NCBI GenBank assembly: GCA_900553035.1
Contig: USCC01000046.1
Coordinates: forward strand, 1 to 15,616
Length of the DNA stretch: 15,616 nt
Direction of reading: 5' to 3'
DNA from: an uncultured Rhodospirillaceae bacterium
Lineage (GTDB): Bacteria; Pseudomonadota; Alphaproteobacteria; CAAGCB01; CAG-977
The notes under the pieces are model-generated. The model saw only the letters and a program-made list of their open reading frames with translations, was not told the origin of the DNA and did not search any database. Shown one piece after another: positions 14,208-15,616 of this stretch. Position numbers and translations under genes: made by a program. How positions within the stretch are numbered: the first letter of the stretch is position 1; each line of letters opens with the position of its first letter.

Positions 14208-15434
14208 ATGACGTTTTCGGAAACGGAACTGTACGATTTCCTCAAAAAAGCCTTTGACCTCCTGTCTTCCTCGGCTTCCGGATACGGCGGACTGGGGCTG
14301 ATGATTGTCGCGGCGTTTGTCGGCATCAGCGTTTTAAAGAAAATGATCTTCAAAAAAGGCTCTTCCGGCGCCGGCGGACTGGAAGGACTCGGCGGCGGCG
14401 AATCGGCGGCCGGATCCAAAGCAGAGTCCTCCTCTTCTGCGGAAAGCGAAACCGCGGACACAGAAGGGCGAGCCGAAGCGGAAAGACCCAAAACGCCCGA
14501 ACAGATGCTTCAGGAAAAGGAAAACGAGAAGAAAAAGGAAAGCCTGGAAGAACTTTTCGATCTTTTTTCGGCGGAAGCCCGAAAGGAACGCCGGATTGAA
14601 AAGCCTGAAGAACAGGAGCTGGAAAGTCTGGGCCTGAACAAACAGCTCTCCGAAGACCTCCGCCGCCGGATTGACGAGCTGATCCAACAGATTGCGGGTC
14701 TGATGGAAAAGGGGCTGACGGACGGACAGATCGCCAAAGCGCTGACATCGCGCTCGGGCAGTGAAATTCCCCTGATGGAGCTTCAGCCTCTTATCGAGGC
14801 GCTGAACTGCTTTCTGAACAGCGAATACCTGAAAACGGACAAGGAAATCGCCGTCATCGGCATTGACCCCGATTTTGAACGCAAGGCGGCCTACAGCGCC
14901 CTGATGCGCGGCGATTACGACGAAGCGTTTGCCTTTTTGGAACGCGCTGCGGAAAAAGCCGAAAACAGGGCGGCGTCCTCACGGCGCGGCGACGTGAAAA
15001 AGACCTGTGAGCAGGAAGCCGCGGAAATTTACCGCTCGATTGCGGCGCTGGCGCGTCCCGTCAATATGGAAAAAAGCTTTGAGGCGCTTCAGAAATCCCG
15101 CAATTGCGCCCCGAAAGACACACTGACGTCCGCGATGATCGGCCGAGCCTATTACGAAAGCGGAAAAACAAAGCAGGCGCAAAAAGTTTTTGAGGACATC
15201 CTCACCCGAACGGACGAGGCGGAACGGGATTATCCGGGGGCTTACGCCTTGGGTATGCTTCCGCAGATACGGAGCGAACGAACCATGCTGCACGCCCGCC
15301 GAATCCGCGAAAATTATGAACAGAGGCTTGACGAGGCTCTGGGAACCCATGAACGGGCGCCGCAGGATTTAATGAAAGACTTTGCTGCCCGTGAAATCAG
15401 GGAACGAGCCGCGGATGAACGCGCCTACGGATAA
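14208..15434 (+). CDS. Single-pass membrane protein with TPR-like cytoplasmic domain
   Basis: A 408-residue protein I cannot assign to a named family. Residues 25-46 (GYGGLGLMIVAAFVGISVLKKM) form one membrane helix followed by lysines, so the bulk faces the cytoplasm. Residues 50-96 are a Gly/Ser/Ala/Glu-rich disordered linker; 97-180 is a charged helical region with coiled-coil character; 222-400 contains TPR-like pairs (AYSALMRGDYDEAFAFLERA at 228-247 and SAMIGRAYYESGKTKQAQKVFEDIL at 308-332). The C-terminal tail is highly charged. Two in-frame ATGs compete: 14196 has AGGGA directly abutting it, too close, while 14208 places AGGGA 12 nt away and GGCGG 4-5 nt away, so 14208 is preferred. Its role may be as a membrane-bound scaffold; it reads away from the EEP-like gene. 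Confidence 0.8.
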   Translation: MTFSETELYDFLKKAFDLLSSSASGYGGLGLMIVAAFVGISVLKKMIFKKGSSGAGGLEGLGGGESAAGSKAESSSSAESETADTEGRAEAERPKTPEQMLQEKENEKKKESLEELFDLFSAEARKERRIEKPEEQELESLGLNKQLSEDLRRRIDELIQQIAGLMEKGLTDGQIAKALTSRSGSEIPLMELQPLIEALNCFLNSEYLKTDKEIAVIGIDPDFERKAAYSALMRGDYDEAFAFLERAAEKAENRAASSRRGDVKKTCEQEAAEIYRSIAALARPVNMEKSFEALQKSRNCAPKDTLTSAMIGRAYYESGKTKQAQKVFEDILTRTDEAERDYPGAYALGMLPQIRSERTMLHARRIRENYEQRLDEALGTHERAPQDLMKDFAAREIRERAADERAYG

Positions 15435-15450
15435 TCCCCCCCCCTTTAAT

Positions 15451-15483
15451 CACATTTTTGCCACATTTTTGCCCTAATTTAGC
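15451..15483 (+). repeat. 11-bp phased T-rich direct repeats upstream of a promoter
   Basis: CACATTTTTGC occurs twice in tandem (15451-15461 and 15462-15472) and a third, degenerate unit follows (CCTAATTTAGC, 15473-15483, 7 of 11). The 11-bp period matches one helical turn, so the T-tracts lie on one face of the DNA. They sit 20-50 bp before a TATAAA-like -10 and could bend DNA, act as an upstream promoter element, or bind a regulator. Confidence 0.6.
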
Positions 15484-15508
15484 CACAATCAGATGCTAGA
15501 GTTATAAA
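15479..15508 (+). promoter_or_regulatory. Candidate promoter of the truncated last gene
   Basis: TATAAA (15503-15508) resembles a -10. The best -35 is TTAGCC (15479-15484) at 18-nt spacing, a poor match, so upstream repeats or an activator may contribute. Transcription would start near 15515, about 26 nt before the ATG at 15541. Confidence 0.4.
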
Positions 15509-15540
15509 GTGTAAGTTGAAACAAACATAGGAGAACAAAA

Positions 15541-15616
15541 ATGAGAAAAACTTTATTCCTTTTCATGAGCCTCTGCTTTCTGCCGAAGCTCTGCCTTGCA
15601 ATAGAACTGATACCCC
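15541..15616 (+). CDS. 5' end of a secreted or periplasmic protein (cut by window end)
   Basis: ATG 15541 follows AGGAG by 7-8 nt in the context ATAGGAGAACAAAAATG. The 25 visible codons encode MRKTLFLFMSLCFLPKLCLA followed by IELIP: a positive n-region (RK), a hydrophobic core and a C-L-A ending that suits signal peptidase I cleavage before Ile21. LPKLC is not a proper lipobox, so a lipoprotein is less likely. The mature protein lies beyond the window and its function cannot be told. Confidence 0.8.
   Translation, partial: MRKTLFLFMSLCFLPKLCLAIELIP

Noticed and set aside
1..15616. tRNA, rRNA, CRISPR array, insertion sequence or prophage
   Set aside because: No cloverleaf with a GGTTCRA-type arm, no rRNA-like stretch, no regularly spaced repeats and no transposase, integrase or phage structural gene were seen on either strand.

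Overview
The window reads as an ordinary chromosomal stretch of a Gram-negative bacterium of about 50-55% GC by eye, with no phage, transposon or CRISPR signature. The taxon cannot be fixed from the sequence. An alphaproteobacterium, perhaps an uncultured host-associated lineage, is my best guess: the gene pair 'DUF47/PhoU-like protein then PiT transporter' is common there, and Cys-rich secreted proteins and ankyrin proteins fit, but this is inference. Genes use ATG starts, TAA/TGA/TAG stops, recognisable Shine-Dalgarno sites and several strong intrinsic terminators.

Layout. (1) 1-990: a Cys-rich, probably exported protein with a duplicated Cys module, closed by a strong terminator. (2) 1044-2777: a cytoplasmic ankyrin-repeat protein with an unrecognised N-terminal domain and a short C-terminal segment resembling a WYL domain, followed by a weak terminator. 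(3) 2971-8302: the centrepiece, a phosphate-transport operon with a DUF47/PhoU-like accessory protein and three tandem, full-length PiT phosphate transporters. Each PiT gene overlaps the next by exactly 19 nt, and all three carry the same unusual C-terminal extension of about 150 residues. The operon ends in a strong terminator that faces the terminator of the next gene. (4) 8367-10805, minus: a Lon-family ATP-dependent protease of the AAA_32/LonB-like type with an intact Ser-Lys dyad. Upstream of it on the same strand, 10881-11765, is an EamA/DMT-type ten-helix exporter. (5) 11816-13099, plus: a TPR-repeat protein that overlaps, tail to tail by 41 bp, the minus-strand gene at 13059-14084. That gene encodes a membrane-anchored protein with the outline of an endonuclease/exonuclease/phosphatase (EEP) domain that has lost nearly all catalytic residues. 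(6) 14208-15434, plus: a single-pass membrane protein with a charged linker and a TPR-like cytoplasmic region, then phased T-rich repeats, a promoter and the first 25 codons of a secreted protein cut by the window end.

How the genes work together. The clearest functional unit is the DUF47-PiT-PiT-PiT operon: low-affinity, ion-coupled phosphate (or metal-phosphate) import with its accessory protein. The three PiT copies differ at the N-terminal GAND signature (GAQD, GAND, GASN), at the position family knowledge links to cation/phosphate coupling, so they may have diverged in function or may work as a hetero-oligomer. The other genes look like independent housekeeping or accessory loci.
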